Assembly: GCF_033807715.1 (NCBI RefSeq) | Contig: NC_084599.1 | Coordinates: forward strand, 29,631,625-29,695,624 | From: Cololabis saira | Lineage: Eukaryota > Chordata > Actinopteri > Beloniformes > Belonidae | Length of the DNA: 64,000 nt | Reading direction: 5' to 3' | Part shown: positions 31,913 to 43,296 of the stretch, piece by piece | Numbering within the stretch: position 1 is the stretch's first letter | How the letters are laid out: each line of letters starts with the position of its first letter | Made by a program: the position numbers and the translations under genes | The notes under the pieces: model-generated | Seen by the model: only the letters and a program-made list of their open reading frames with translations | The model's database searches: none | Told to the model about the DNA's origin: nothing

Positions 31913-33075
31913 AAACCTGCCAAATCCAAGGAAAGCCTCAGTACTTATACATCCCCCAACCAGGGGCGTCTCTAGGATTGTGACACATCTGGGGCTTAGC
32001 CCTGAAAAGTTTATGATGTGCGCGCTTAGAGCGCGCGCCCGAAAATTTTGGACATAGAGACATTGATTTATCACGTACAATTAGGTGTCTGCATTAATTC
32101 TGACTCTACACCTACTGTCTTGTTTGTAACTTTTTACTTTCACTCCACACTTGCCTTTCTCATTTACTTATATGTATCAAAATGTGTGCAGCTTTTTCAG
32201 GAAAAGTGTTAGTGCTATATCTTTTCTCTTTTCATACTATACATACATACTATACCGATCTCAAATCTCACTACTCTGCTCTGTGTTGTGCGTCTATAAA
32301 TAGAACAGATACAGGGGTGCTCGTTAAGATGTTTATTAACACAGTTCCCCACAAACACGTGATAAATGAAATAAGACTGACAGGATGTCCATTGCATTTA
32401 CATACAGATGCTAATAAAAGATCGTTTTTATCATGTAATATCAACTAGCTGCTAGCTAGCTAACTACATTCCCTCTATAGTTCAAGCTGCAACACTCTTT
32501 TCAAAATTGTATTTTACATACATTTTTACATCCACATAATTTCTATTCCCATTACCTCTTTTATTGCTGACCACCTTTGGGGAGAAAAACGTGGAAATCT
32601 TTTTCTGTGACATCCCGAATACAAGTCATCTGAACACCTTTCTGCCTGCTGCCTGCTGCCTGCTGTTTTGACTCACGACGTGCGTCGCGCGACCTGGAGG
32701 TGTTAACCACTTGTGCGCCAAAGCCAAAGAAGTGGCTTGAAAAATAAATAAATAAATAATAATAATAATTGTTATTTGAATTGTTACTCAAATCTGTCCA
32801 CTGTTTTATCTAAGCATCAACATAAGAGGACCGTAGTAGATTAACTTAAACAAAAAAAAAAAAAAATTAATTCATATTCGGGGCTAATTATAAAACATCC
32901 GGGGCTTTAGCCCTGAATGTTTTAGCCTAGGGACGCCACTGCCCCCAACCGATACCAAACAATGACCTTATGAAAGGACAAACAGTAACGTTTGCTTGCG
33001 TTAGAAGCGGGGAGTTTATTCAAGGGAATGAAACGCTTGAATGTTTGGCAAACGGAAGTTTGTAATGTAATCAAG
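31913..33075 (+). pseudogene. SCR13 exon split by hAT insertion, unit 2
   Basis: The exon begins ETCQIQGKPQYLYIPQP, is interrupted at 31961-32941, then resumes with MKGQTVTFACVRSGEF. The 3' part has a short deletion making a TAA before the last cysteine. It is the only copy that keeps the original donor GTAAAT and the second cysteine. Confidence 0.8.
31961..32941. mobile_element. hAT-type non-autonomous element (981 bp)
   Basis: The ends are inverted, CAGGGGCGTCTCTAGG and CAGTGGCGTCCCTAGG, with an exact 8-bp duplication CCCCCAAC (31953-31960, 32942-32949), the hAT hallmark. TCTGGGGCTTAGCCCTGAA-type subterminal sequence is also mirrored at the right end. It lies in the coding part of SCR13 of unit 2 only. 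Confidence 0.85.
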
Positions 33076-33358
33076 GTAAATCAGTGCTGAGTCCGAGACT
33101 GAGGATGTCTTCCACAGTGCACTTTGTTGATGCCACATGTTTGTTGAAACTGCAAATGTTGTGGTTTCGGCCAGGTTTTAGTCCAATGGAATTTCCCAGA
33201 TTTTTTTAGTTTGGTAATTTCCGAAGGAATTCTTTTAGAGCATTTCTTCCCCCACAACACGGATTACAGAACATTCTATTTTTATTTCTAAAGTGTGAAA
33301 ACAAAATGTTGAGGGACCTAAAGCTGTTCCTTCTCTCTAACTGTCCACATTCTTGTAG

Positions 33359-33538
33359 GTGCTTCAGGTTGTTGGAATCCACCGAATCTTGCAGACGGAG
33401 ACCTCAAGGAAAGCATGAAGCCTGAGTATGACCACAATGAAAGCGTTGAATACATATGTCAGAGACATCATATCATGGAGGGGACGGGACGAAGAACCTG
33501 TGTGAACGGTGCATGGACTGGAGAGATAAAGTGCCTGA
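33359..33538 (+). CDS. SCR14 exon, unit 2 (CFH SCR19-like)
   Basis: 180 bp, open, TTGTAG acceptor and GTAAGT donor, phase 1. Motifs GCWNPPNLADGDLKES, SVEYICQ, RTCVNGAW, IKCL supply all four cysteines. It differs from units 1 and 3 at a few residues (GA-SGCW, RHHIMEG). Confidence 0.85.
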
Positions 33539-33590
33539 GTAAGTTATGGTTATACTTCACTGCACTTTTGTTTACATGAAATGAAATACA

Positions 33591-33592
<2 letters not shown>

Positions 33593-33655
<63 letters not shown>
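33593..33655. repeat. (AT)n microsatellite in the SCR14-SCR15 intron, unit 2
   Basis: Same intron position as 10458-10530 and 42603-42698. Confidence 0.95.
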
Positions 33656-33656
<1 letters not shown>

Positions 33657-33730
33657 TGAATATATATATATAACTGACTAACTAACTGATGACAGATGCT
33701 AAAATAGTATTTACCTGCTTTACCTTGCAG

Positions 33731-33975
33731 AGCCCTGCACGGTGAATCAGAGAGACATGGACGAACGTAATATTAGGTTTGCACGTGGAAGAGGTACAAA
33801 GATGTACGCAGAACCTCAGGACCACATTACATTTGCTTGTAAACGTGCTGGACAAGTCAGCTCAGTACCACTTCGGCAGCAGTGTGTCGATGGTGTCATG
33901 GAGCTGCCCACATGCAAAGATCAATACTATGTTGGTGAGCAAAGACAGACTAAAGGTCTACATTGGGCTGCATGA
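33731..33975 (+). CDS. Terminal SCR15 exon with read-through tail, unit 2
   Basis: Phase-1 exon after TTGCAG: KPCTVNQRDMDERNIRF, KMYAEPQDHITFACK, LRQQCVDGVMELPTC, with all four cysteines. The normal stop after DQY is gone because host homology ends at about 33928, where an L1 fragment begins. The frame adds YVGEQRQTKGLHWAA before TGA at 33973-33975. Confidence 0.75.
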
Positions 33976-35345
33976 TAGTAGTCCTGCAAACAGGGAAGAC
34001 CCACTCCTCCCTTTTCTTTTCTTAATTGCAGCGTTTTAAATTTGATTCTGGCCCTTTTCCCTTGCCACAGATATCTTGCTATTACTCTGTCCCACTCTAG
34101 GAACTGCTTAGCTGGTATTTTCACTGGCAGACACTGAAAAAGGTACAACATCCTTGGTAGAATGTTCATCCTGATTGATTCTATCCGGGAGCTTAACATT
34201 AAAAAGGGAATAACATTCCATCTTTGTAAATTGGTTTTAATCTTTGAATTAAGTATGTCGTAGTTGATGCTATACAATCTTGTTAAGTCTCTAGGTAACG
34301 AAACACCAAAGTATTTAATGGATTCAGCGTCCCACTTCCAATTATATTTGGTTTAATTGAGGATGGAGGATCATAATTATACCTTAATACTTGGGTCTTT
34401 TTAATGTTAATTTTATAACCCGAAATTAAACCAAATTCCTCTAGCAATTTCATCACTTTTGGGAGCGTCTGAGTGGGCTGTGTTATGCTTATTAACAAAT
34501 CATCAGCAAATAGGGCCAGTTTTTGCTCTCCTGATGTCATTGTTACTCCCTTTATATCAGTCCTCTGCCTAATTAATTGACTCATGGGTTCTATAAATAA
34601 GGCGAAGAGGAGCGGCGACATACAACACTCTCGTCTCGTTCCTCTCTCCAGAGTGAATGTACTGGTTAGGTTTCCATTGAGTTTAATTCTAGCTGTTGGT
34701 TTGTTATAAAGCTCTGCAAGAGTGTCAATTATAGTTGTATGGAAGCCAAATTTTGAAAGTACCTTATATAAAAATGACCACCTTACTGAGTCAAATGCCT
34801 TCTCAGCGTCCAAACTTAATAACATTGTCTCCTGTCCTTGTTGTGCGACTTGTCTCATAACATGCAGTGTCTTCCTGATGTTATCTTGTGTCTGTCTTTG
34901 TCTGACAAAGCCGGTCTAGTCATTATGTATCAATTCTGGTAATATTAATTCTATTTGTTTAGACAGTATGGAGGTGAATAATTTATAGTCGTTGTTTAGG
35001 AGACTTACAGGACGGTAATTGCCGCAATCTAATTTGTCTTTCCCTTCCTTAGGTATGATCTCAATCATTGCCTCCCTCAACGAAGGAGGGGCATTTTTAT
35101 TTTACAAAACCCAATTAAATGTTTTTAATAATATTGGAATTAGTTGATCCTGCATTGTTTTATACCATTCCATGGCAAAGCCATCTGTCCCCGGAGACTT
35201 CCCCCCTTTCATTCTCCTAATTGCCGGTTGGATTTCTTCTTTTGTTATTTTTTATATTAATTTTTCATTTTGTTCATCTGTGATCTTTGGAAACTTTATC
35301 TGGGTCAGTAAGGCATCGATCTGACTGAATGTATGTTCAACTTGC
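33929..35345 (-). mobile_element. L1-clade LINE fragment (RT region), minus strand
   Basis: Minus-strand frames carry L1-type RT: SLDAEKAFDSVRWSFLYKVL, FALFIEPMSQLIR, KLALFADDLLISI (FADD box), and further on NYDILNSKIKTNLQRWN and DRVIARYLWQGK. Upstream, between 34900 and 35345, degraded frames give the FPKITDEQNE and MKGGKSPGTDGF-type segments. Both ends are truncated; no poly(A) tail or target duplication is visible. Confidence 0.85.
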
Positions 35346-36845
35346 TTTGTACATACATCTTCTGATGCCTCTGGACACATCTTCAGTGAGGAGGAGACCT
35401 GAGCTCAGTGCAGGGCCCTCCCGGAGCTGGTAGAGGATGGCACTGTCCCTTAGGTAGGAGCACTGGGTGATAAAATGGGGGAAAAAAAAAAAAAAGGTGA
35501 CCCAACCGGGGCTGATCAGACCCCGGCTTGTGTCCAGATGGCCATGACTCCATGGCTCTCCTCTTTTGAGCCACAGCCATCTTGAGGCTCTCCCTGCCGC
35601 ATTGGTGGTACTGCGGATGGCTCTCCTCACGATGCCTAAATTGCTAAAGGCTCTGGCCAAAGAACGGGCCGCATAACCTCTGCATCCTACCTCCACTGGA
35701 AGACACCTCGCTCTCCACTCTGCCTGCTGACAGTCACTGACCAGTCCCGCGTACTTGGAAAGTTTCCTCTCGAAGGCTTCTTCCAATCGTTCTTCCCATG
35801 GAACTGTCAGCTCCAGGATCACTGTTTGCTTGGTCGACTCCGACACAAGGACAATGTCTGGCCGCAGGGTGGTAACAGCAATGCGGCTGGGGAACTTCAG
35901 TTGTCGTTCCAGGTCTACCAGCAGCTGCCAGTCTCTTGCAGAGGTCAGGATGCCAGCAGATGATCTTCTGGCAAGGGTTGCCTGCTCCCCAGCTCTGACA
36001 AAGGCGATGGTTCAGCGCTGATGGCATCAGCAATGGTCTTAAGGACTTGGTCATGCCTCCAACGGTACCTTCCATCTCCAAGTGCCCTGGTGCAGCAGCT
36101 GGGGATGTGTTCTAGGGTTCCTCGCTTGGAACACAAGGGGCATGCTGGTGTCTCTGCTAAGCCCCATGTGTGCAGGTTTGATGGGCTTGGGAGCATGTCG
36201 TAGACTGCCTGGATGACGAATTTGATGCGTTGGGGCTTGGCTCTCCAGAGCTCAGTCCAGGTCACCTTCCTCTCTGTCGCATTCTCCCATCTTGTCCAGG
36301 CTCCCTGTTGTTTCATCCCCACTGCCTTGCAGGATCTTGTCTCCTCCTCTACTGCTCTCACCTCCTCCTGGACAAGGCACCGCCTCTCCTTCCCCTTGGT
36401 GTTGAATTGAGGAGTTGGAAAGGACCCTAGTCCAGCTCAGCCCCGTGTGACCACTCCCACCAGGTTTTTGTGACGTAGCCTGGCCTCTGCCTCTTGGACA
36501 GCATCCTCTGCTCTCCACTTCCTGCCAGTCCTCACTTGGATCCCAGCATTGGCCACCTTTGGGTCCCTTGAATCCCTGTACTGCACCACTTCTCTGGCTC
36601 TTGTCACCTTGAATTCCTCCTCCAAGGATCTAAAGAGGAGCTGCAGTTTGTTGTTGCGCCCATAGAGAGCAATGCTGCTCAGGCTCTTCGGTAACCCAAG
36701 CCATCTTCGGAGGTGTTTGCTGACCTTCCTCTCCAGGGTCTCAACCGCTGAGATTGGGAAGGCATAGACAAGGAGGGGCCACAGGATCCTGGGGAGAATG
36801 CCATGCTGGTAGATGCAGGCTTTGAACTTCCCAGGAAGGCTGTAA
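35346..36845 (-). mobile_element. LINE fragment with restriction-like endonuclease C-terminus
   Basis: Minus-strand frames (36867-36679, 36625-36437, 36361-35945, 35846-35337) together give the C-terminal half of an R2-type LINE. There is a zinc-finger-like CPLCSKRGTLEHIPSCC, and SESTKQTVILELTVPWEERL followed by KYAGLVSDC and a WLWLKRG end, the ELTVPWE pattern of LINEs that use a restriction-like endonuclease (R2/R4/Dong/HERO/NeSL group). Several frameshifts break it. It lies directly next to the L1 fragment. Confidence 0.7.
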
Positions 36846-36945
36846 TCCCTGTAGGTAATGATGACATATGGATCTAGTTTTTATTTGTGTTTTATGTATT
36901 AAAATAAATAAATGGTAAGGTCATATGGAATTTTGAATAGAATTA
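36844..36945 (+). repeat. Left edge of the block shared by units 1 and 3
   Basis: Counterpart of 5663-5765 (GTAATCCCTGTAGGTAATGA and following). After it the two units diverge because of later insertions here. Confidence 0.75.
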
Positions 36946-37466
36946 ATGGTTTACAATAAGGCTATGATGGGTAAATAAACTTAGTCAGACTATCATGGGA
37001 ATCAAATTGGTTCAAGAATGAGTTCCAGACTTGTGACACACAGTCCACAGTAAATTCACCCTAATTCCACAGACCAGAGGGCTGTTTCATAGTCCAGACT
37101 CCAGAAGATGCTCAGTGGCAGGGAATCAAGTATTCAGGGATGTAACCTAGTGTATAGTTGATGGACACTCCAGCCATAGATTAAAAACACTAGATGTTAC
37201 AGCCTTTTGGCATGGCAAGTCATGTTGATGCATGTTTCCTGTGTTTTCAGTCAGTCAACACGTTTTACCGCCACCTGCTGGATAATGTGCTTATTGCATT
37301 ATCGGCAATTGATGTTCAGTCAAGCAGCGCTATTTCTGGATGAAAATCGTGGTAATATTGTTGGCCCCATTAAGGTTACATGTGGCCCCATAATGGCCCC
37401 TGTTTCAGAAAAATCCTTGAACCGCCAGTGGTTTTTGTGAACAATGAACCGCTACAGAAATTAAAG
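36946..37466. other. Non-coding sequence upstream of unit 3
   Basis: No exon seen. GAACCGCTACAGAAATTAAA at 37446 recurs at 62423 in unit 4, showing that this stretch derives from intron sequence of a factor-H-like unit. Confidence 0.45.
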
Positions 37467-38395
<929 letters not shown>

Positions 38396-38588
38396 GCAAT
38401 ATCTGTCTACCTCATAAACCTCCTACCTGATTTTTTTGCACTGTTTTTCTTCTTTCCCATACTGCACTACTTTTCATTTTTCATTCCAATGTATATACTG
38501 TTTATATTTTGTAATTGTACAGTATATTTTTTGCTGCTGCACAAAGCGAATTTCCCCATTGAGGGAGAAATAAAGGACAATCTAATCT
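38396..38588 (+). mobile_element. LINE 3' tail (CR1/L2-like)
   Basis: GCGAATTTCCCCATTGAGGG AGAAATAAAGG followed by a short AATCT tandem is a typical 3' end of this LINE group. No coding sequence is left. Confidence 0.5.
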
Positions 38589-38686
38589 AAATTAGTTAAA
38601 GGGTTCAACATTGGAATAATAGACATCATCACATGAAGTTGTTACTGATGTGTCTATACACACACACACACACAATTACTTTTTAG

Positions 38687-38771
38687 TGCCGTGACACATT
38701 TGTCATGGAGGGTGAAGAGACGATTACATGCAGAGCTGGGGAATGGGAGAATACCAACATTAGCTGTAATG
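38687..38771 (+). pseudogene. SCR10 fragment, unit 3
   Basis: CRDTFVMEGEETITCRAGEW and the rest to SCNG match SCR10 of unit 4; donor GTATGC is kept. It is preceded by TTTTTAG, which would be an acceptor only in the wrong phase. The first half of the domain is missing. Confidence 0.8.
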
Positions 38772-39062
38772 GTATGCACATAAAGAAAAGCTCCGCAAAG
38801 TTTCCAAGAACCATTTGTTTTAAAGTTCTTCAATTCAACTAAACTGTATAATAATTATAGTTTACATAATAAACGTTAGTGGCATTATTTCATGTTTATT
38901 GTTGTAATCAATGCCTTGAGGTGTTCTACAATGTGATATTCAGTTTAGTTCAGCTATTTGTGTATCACCCGCTCTCAGCAAAAGCAATCTCAGGACTTTC
39001 TCCCAAAAAATACATTCCACTTTAGCCATTTCATGGAAACCGTGCTTGTCATGTATTTTCAG

Positions 39063-39233
39063 GTCAATGCGAAAGACTCCAAGATGAAAAGCTGACAGTA
39101 AATTTGTCAATGGATAAGGACTCGTATAAAAATGGGGAAGTCATTGAGTATGTGTGTAATGCACATGATGCCGGTGATAAAAATACTGCAACATGTGTTG
39201 ATGGCAAGTGGAATACAACAGTAGAATGTCCAG
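39063..39233 (+). CDS. SCR11 exon, unit 3
   Basis: Intact 171-bp sushi exon, phase 1, TTTTCAG/GTAAGG. QCERLQDEKLTVNLSMDKD and EYVCN, ATCVDGKW, VECPG carry four cysteines and the Trp. It differs from unit 1 at a few residues. Confidence 0.85.
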
Positions 39234-39424
39234 GTAAGGCATGCTGCAGAGATAAAATGGCACAATTATTTTTCCTCTCTCTCTATACTCTGAATACAAA
39301 TGTTTACTGTTTGGGACAGTTAACTTGTCACTGATCCAAATGTCCATTCATTGTCTACAATAGCAGCAAATTGATGAACACTTGCTGTTTTAGTACATTT
39401 TTAAACAGTTTTAATTATTTTCAG

Positions 39425-39613
39425 GCATCCCTTGCACAGTTGGTGAAATTAATTCAGGTCTCAATATAAAAGAAGTATCACCAGTAAACGGAAAAGTGAA
39501 AGCTGGAGAAAAGTTACGGTTTCATTGAAGTGATCCATATGATCTGCAAGGTTCCCAAGAAATTGAATGTTTAGATACTGGGAAGTGGAGCTCCCCCTTT
39601 CCAACCTGCTCTG
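39425..39613 (+). pseudogene. SCR12 exon with one in-frame TGA, unit 3
   Basis: 189 bp, with good splice sites. All is intact (PCTVGEINSG, IECLDTGKWSSPFPTC) except a TGA at the second framework cysteine (RFH-stop-SDPYDLQG), shared with unit 1. Confidence 0.85.
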
Positions 39614-41329
39614 GTATGTTCACTCTCATATTGGGGAAATGTTCACTAAATTGAATGAATTAACCATTTCACGTGTATATGATCTATAACAACTTGAAGA
39701 CTAAAAAGTCATGTGGCAACTGGTAAGAGATCAAATCAGAGGATTCAACTGGATCGCCTTTATCGGACCTGGTTTGTTCTCTCCAGTTTCACAGTGAATG
39801 ACCTATGTAAAAAAGAAAACCCGTCACATTTCAGGGAAAGCATGATCCAATTGCAGGGGGGCGAGGTGGCAGGAGTTGCAGAAATTATGTATTTAACACA
39901 AAGCCCTGCATAGGCAAGAATCCAAATCAAAAACTCAAAAGGATAGATGACAGACTAACCACAAAGGAAACAGAAACAGTACTGTGACAGTACTGTGACA
40001 TGTTTTAAAGTTCAGGAGGGCGACCAAGAGAAGACACAGACAAGACCATGTCAGGAAACAGGGACCAGATCAGAGTTAGTGTCAGGAATGGAAACAGAGG
40101 CCAGTGGAAAGAACTGAAATCCTGCTAGACCCTGGGCTGAGGTCTGGTCAGGGCCCGGGACCACCTCGAGACCACAGACAAGCTGGGGGGCACCCACGGA
40201 CAGGCTTTACAGGAAGACAGGCACGAGGACAACAACATCTCTGTGCTTGAACACTCTTCACAAGTTCCCACATATGGAGAGTAATCCTCCGGAAGTGTTT
40301 GAGTCCTCCTGGTACGAGTGACCTCCCACAAAACGCTGGAAGCCACCATGACTGGCTGGGGAGGCACAGGTTGGCGGCAATATCTCTGTGCCCAAATGGT
40401 TTTGGGTCTTCCTCAAAAAGCCAACAAACTCAAAAAAGGTCATGCGTCTCCCTGCTGAATCTGTCCGGCCTGTCCGTTCTGTCATCTATCAGGAAATGGA
40501 GGATTCAAATGCAGGGGGACAAGGTGGCAGGAGTTACAAAAATAGCTATTTTAACAGAAAGCACTGCATAGGCAGGAATCGAAAAAAACAAAACGCATCA
40601 AAGACAAACTATCCAAAAACTGAACAGAACCCAGCGCGGGGCAGCAGGGCGCGGCAGAAGAAAACAGTACAGACAAGCAGGACAGAAAGCCAAGCCAAGA
40701 CAATATATATAGACTGACAACTTGACACAGGTGCAAACAATCAGGACAGATGGGACCCAGGGAAGTCAAGCAGGTAAATGCGAACAAAGGACAGACCAGG
40801 AACTAATTTAAATCAAAACCCAAAACCATAACAAAGCCCTGTAAACCAAAGCCACTTTTTCACTGAGTGGTTCGGTCCAGGCCTGTACGGTGGGGTAAGC
40901 TATTTTGTGGGTTCCATTACAAAAGGGTCCCACACAACCGAACCAAACCGGACCATTTCTGAGCCCCCTTCAGTTGTTGGTCCCTAGGAACATGGTTACG
41001 GTTAGGGTGGACCTACTGGCCCCACACAATACAAGCCATTTATTTGCGGACAGAAAAATGTCACTACCTATGAAAAAAATTAAGCACAAAACAAACCAAG
41101 CCAAGTTGCCATTCAGTCAACATTGGAAAGATCTGCTTCGTGTATCTGTCTGCTGCTTACTTTAAATCGATAAAGAAAAGAAACTACATACATTTACAGG
41201 GAGGAAAAAATAGTTTCATTAAAAAAGATTTGAAAATAATTTACATGGCTTCAATTTGTTTTCACTTGGTTAGAAATCTTATTGTTTATTCTGTAAACCT
41301 CACATTAAAACAGATTTTTTTTTCTCCAG
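39614..41329 (+). repeat. Repeat-rich intron block, counterpart of 6697-8258
   Basis: Same order of pieces as in unit 1 with small indels. It includes the dispersed repeat at about 40470-40790 (counterpart of 7440-7750). The TTAA insertion site CACATTAAAACAGAT at about 41301 is empty here. Confidence 0.6.
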
Positions 41330-41483
41330 AAACCTGCCAAATCCAAGGAATGCCTCAGTACTTACGTAGTAACGCAAGTAACGTTTGCTTGCCGTAGAAG
41401 CGGGGAGTTTATTCAAGGGAATGAAACGCTTGAATGTTTGGCAAACGGAAGGTTGAGTGGTCCCTTTCCAACATGTAATCAAG
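41330..41483 (+). pseudogene. SCR13 exon with 35-bp deletion, unit 3
   Basis: Starts ETCQIQGMPQYL, then loses 35 bp relative to unit 1, which shifts the frame and brings a TAG. The 3' part (RSGEFIQGNETLECLANG) is kept. The donor is CAAG-TTAAAT, broken as in unit 1. Confidence 0.8.
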
Positions 41484-41507
41484 TTAAATCAGTGCGTCCG
41501 AGACTGA

Positions 41508-42119
41508 GACCCCGTCCACACGTAGCCGGATATCTGCGGGTATCTGCTAAACCGGAGATATTTTCCTACGTTTGGACCTGTCATCCACACGAAAACGCAA
41601 ATAAACGAAGGTTTAAAAAAACTCCGGGCAAAGTGAAGATTTTTGAAAACTCTGTTTATGTAGATGCGTGTAGACGGACACAACCGGAGTTTTGCGTTTT
41701 CGAACGTCACATTATGCGCCAAAACAACAACAAATCTGCTCTGACGTGCGACTTTTGTTCACTACAGAACTACAGATGATCCAGCATCTGTTCTCCAAGC
41801 TATTTATTAAATAAATGGTCTCTGGTCTTGACACCGTTACACCGACGCAGAGCCTACGCCGTAGGGTACGCGGCGACGCGCACCGTACGGTGTAGCCCCC
41901 GCGGAGCCCCCGCGGAGCCTCGGAGGTGCAGCTTCCCCCGGGAGCCGCAGATGATCTACAGGTTTGGAATGCTTATGAATGTGGTCGAAAACGCAGATCT
42001 TCGGTTATGTGTGGAAGGTTTTTTTTTTTAAAACGATGTAATGTGGATGCAATTTTTTTTATAAACGGAGGGGGGAAATATTCGTTTTTAAAAATACCCG
42101 GCTACGTGTGGACGGGGTC
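41508..42119. mobile_element. MITE with GACCCCGTCCACACG ends (612 bp), unit 3 only
   Basis: Inverted ends GACCCCGTCCACACGTAGCC / GACCCCGTCCACACGTAGCC. Flanks read TGA on both sides (41505-41507, 42120-42122); the ends can also be read as a 5-bp CTGAG duplication. Units 1 and 2 keep the uninterrupted GAGACTGAGGATGTCTTCCA. No transposase frame. Confidence 0.8.
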
Positions 42120-42382
42120 TGAGGATGTCTTCCACAGTGCACTTTGTTGATGCCACATGTTTGTTGAAACTGCAAATGTTGTGGTTTCGGCAAGGTTTTA
42201 GTCCAATGGAATTTCCCAGATTTTTTTAGTTTGGTAATTTCCGAAGGAATTCTTATATTTAGAGCATTTCTTCCCCCACAACACGGATTACAGAACATTT
42301 TATTTTTATTTCTAAAATGTGAAAACAAAATGTTGAAGGACCTAAAGCTGTTCCTTCTCTCTAACTGTCCACATTCTTGTAG

Positions 42383-42562
42383 GTCCTTCAGGTTGTCAGA
42401 AACCACCGAATCTCGCAGACGGAGATGTCAAGGAAAGCATGAAGCCTGAGTATGACCACAATGAAAGTGTTGAATACATGTGTCAGAGACTTTATATCAT
42501 GGAGGGGACGGGACAAAGAACCTGTGTGAACGGTGCATGGACTGGAGAGATAAAGTGCCTAA
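42383..42562 (+). CDS. SCR14 exon, unit 3 (CFH SCR19-like)
   Basis: Intact 180 bp, phase 1, TTGTAG/GTAAGT; GCQKPPNLADGDVKES, SVEYMCQRLYIMEG, RTCVNGAW, IKCL. Confidence 0.85.
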
Positions 42563-42600
42563 GTAAGTTATAGTTATATTTCACTGCACTTTTGTTTACA

Positions 42601-42602
<2 letters not shown>

Positions 42603-42698
<96 letters not shown>
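42603..42698. repeat. (AT)n microsatellite in the SCR14-SCR15 intron, unit 3
   Basis: About 48 AT units; longest of the three homologous runs. Confidence 0.95.
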
Positions 42699-42743
42699 CT
42701 GATGAAAGATGCTAAAATAGTATTTACTTGTCTTTCTTTGCAG

Positions 42744-42943
42744 AGCCCTGTACGGTGAATCAGGGAGACATGGACGAACGTAATATTAAGTTTGTATATG
42801 GGGGACGTACAAAGATGTACGCAGAACATGAGGACCACATTACATTTGCTTGTAAACGTGCTGGACAAGTCAGCTCACTACCACTTCGCCAGCAGTGTGT
42901 TGATGGTGTGATGGAGCTGCCCACCTGCAAAGATCAATACTGA
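42744..42943 (+). CDS. Terminal SCR15 exon with stop, unit 3 (CFH SCR20-like)
   Basis: Phase-1 exon after TTTGCAG, ends in TGA (42941-42943). KPCTVNQGDMDERNIKF, HITFACKRAGQ, LRQQCVDGVMELPTC, four cysteines. Confidence 0.85.
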
Positions 42944-43290
42944 AGTAAAATGGGTAAAATTAAACAACACAGTGCACAAACAGGCAAATGATTAAAAGGA
43001 GTAAAGTGTTATGATCCACTTCTGTGTGACTATTTAAATATATTCCGTCAACTCTCTCTACCTGTTAATAATTAACTTTATGTAAGATGTTATTCGACAA
43101 AAAAAAAAAATTATGGAGAGAATTTGTGTCAGATGATTCTTTTCTTTTTAAGTTATAATGTCTTGGAAATCCAGTTGGAATTAAACAGTGTTAAAATGAT
43201 GTATTAATCAATGTAAAAATCTATGAATTAAAAAATCAATGTATAGCAAATCTGGTAAACATTTAATACTAATGTCAAATTATGTGCACA

Positions 43291-43296
43291 AATAAA
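43291..43296 (+). promoter_or_regulatory. Candidate polyadenylation signal AATAAA, unit 3
   Basis: About 350 nt after the stop; the counterpart in unit 1 is at 11153-11158. Confidence 0.5.

Larger units (their letters stand above)
30549..33975 (+). pseudogene. Factor-H-like unit 2: leader plus terminal SCRs, middle deleted
   Basis: A composite. The leader exon (30549-30618) is intact. The first 36 bp of SCR1 join an intron sequence homologous to 59609 onward. That intron then joins the acceptor and exon of SCR10 (31470-31640), which in turn joins the intron before SCR13. SCR13 (31913-33075) holds a 981-bp hAT insertion and a stop. SCR14 (33359-33538) and SCR15 (33731-33975) are open. SCR15 has lost its usual TGA and reads 16 codons further into an L1 fragment. 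Leader, SCR14 and SCR15 are all phase 1, so splicing them together would give a secreted protein of about 164 residues with two SCRs. This is a pseudogene unless transcripts show such splicing. Confidence 0.75.
38687..42943 (+). pseudogene. Factor-H-like unit 3: leaderless 3' half
   Basis: Same layout as unit 1: half of SCR10 (38687-38771), intact SCR11 (39063-39233), SCR12 with one stop (39425-39613), SCR13 with a 35-bp deletion, frameshift and broken donor (41330-41483), intact SCR14 (42383-42562) and intact SCR15 with stop (42744-42943). It lacks the 1.46-kb TTAA element of unit 1 but has its own 612-bp MITE (41508-42119). Introns and both flanks match unit 1 closely. No leader exon lies between it and unit 2; it could only be read as downstream exons of a neighbouring transcript. 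Confidence 0.75.

Noticed and set aside
38675..38690. TTTTTAG before the SCR10 fragment of unit 3 as a new acceptor making a half-SCR exon
   Set aside because: It would start in phase 0 while the neighbouring introns are phase 1, and half a sushi domain would leave unpaired cysteines.
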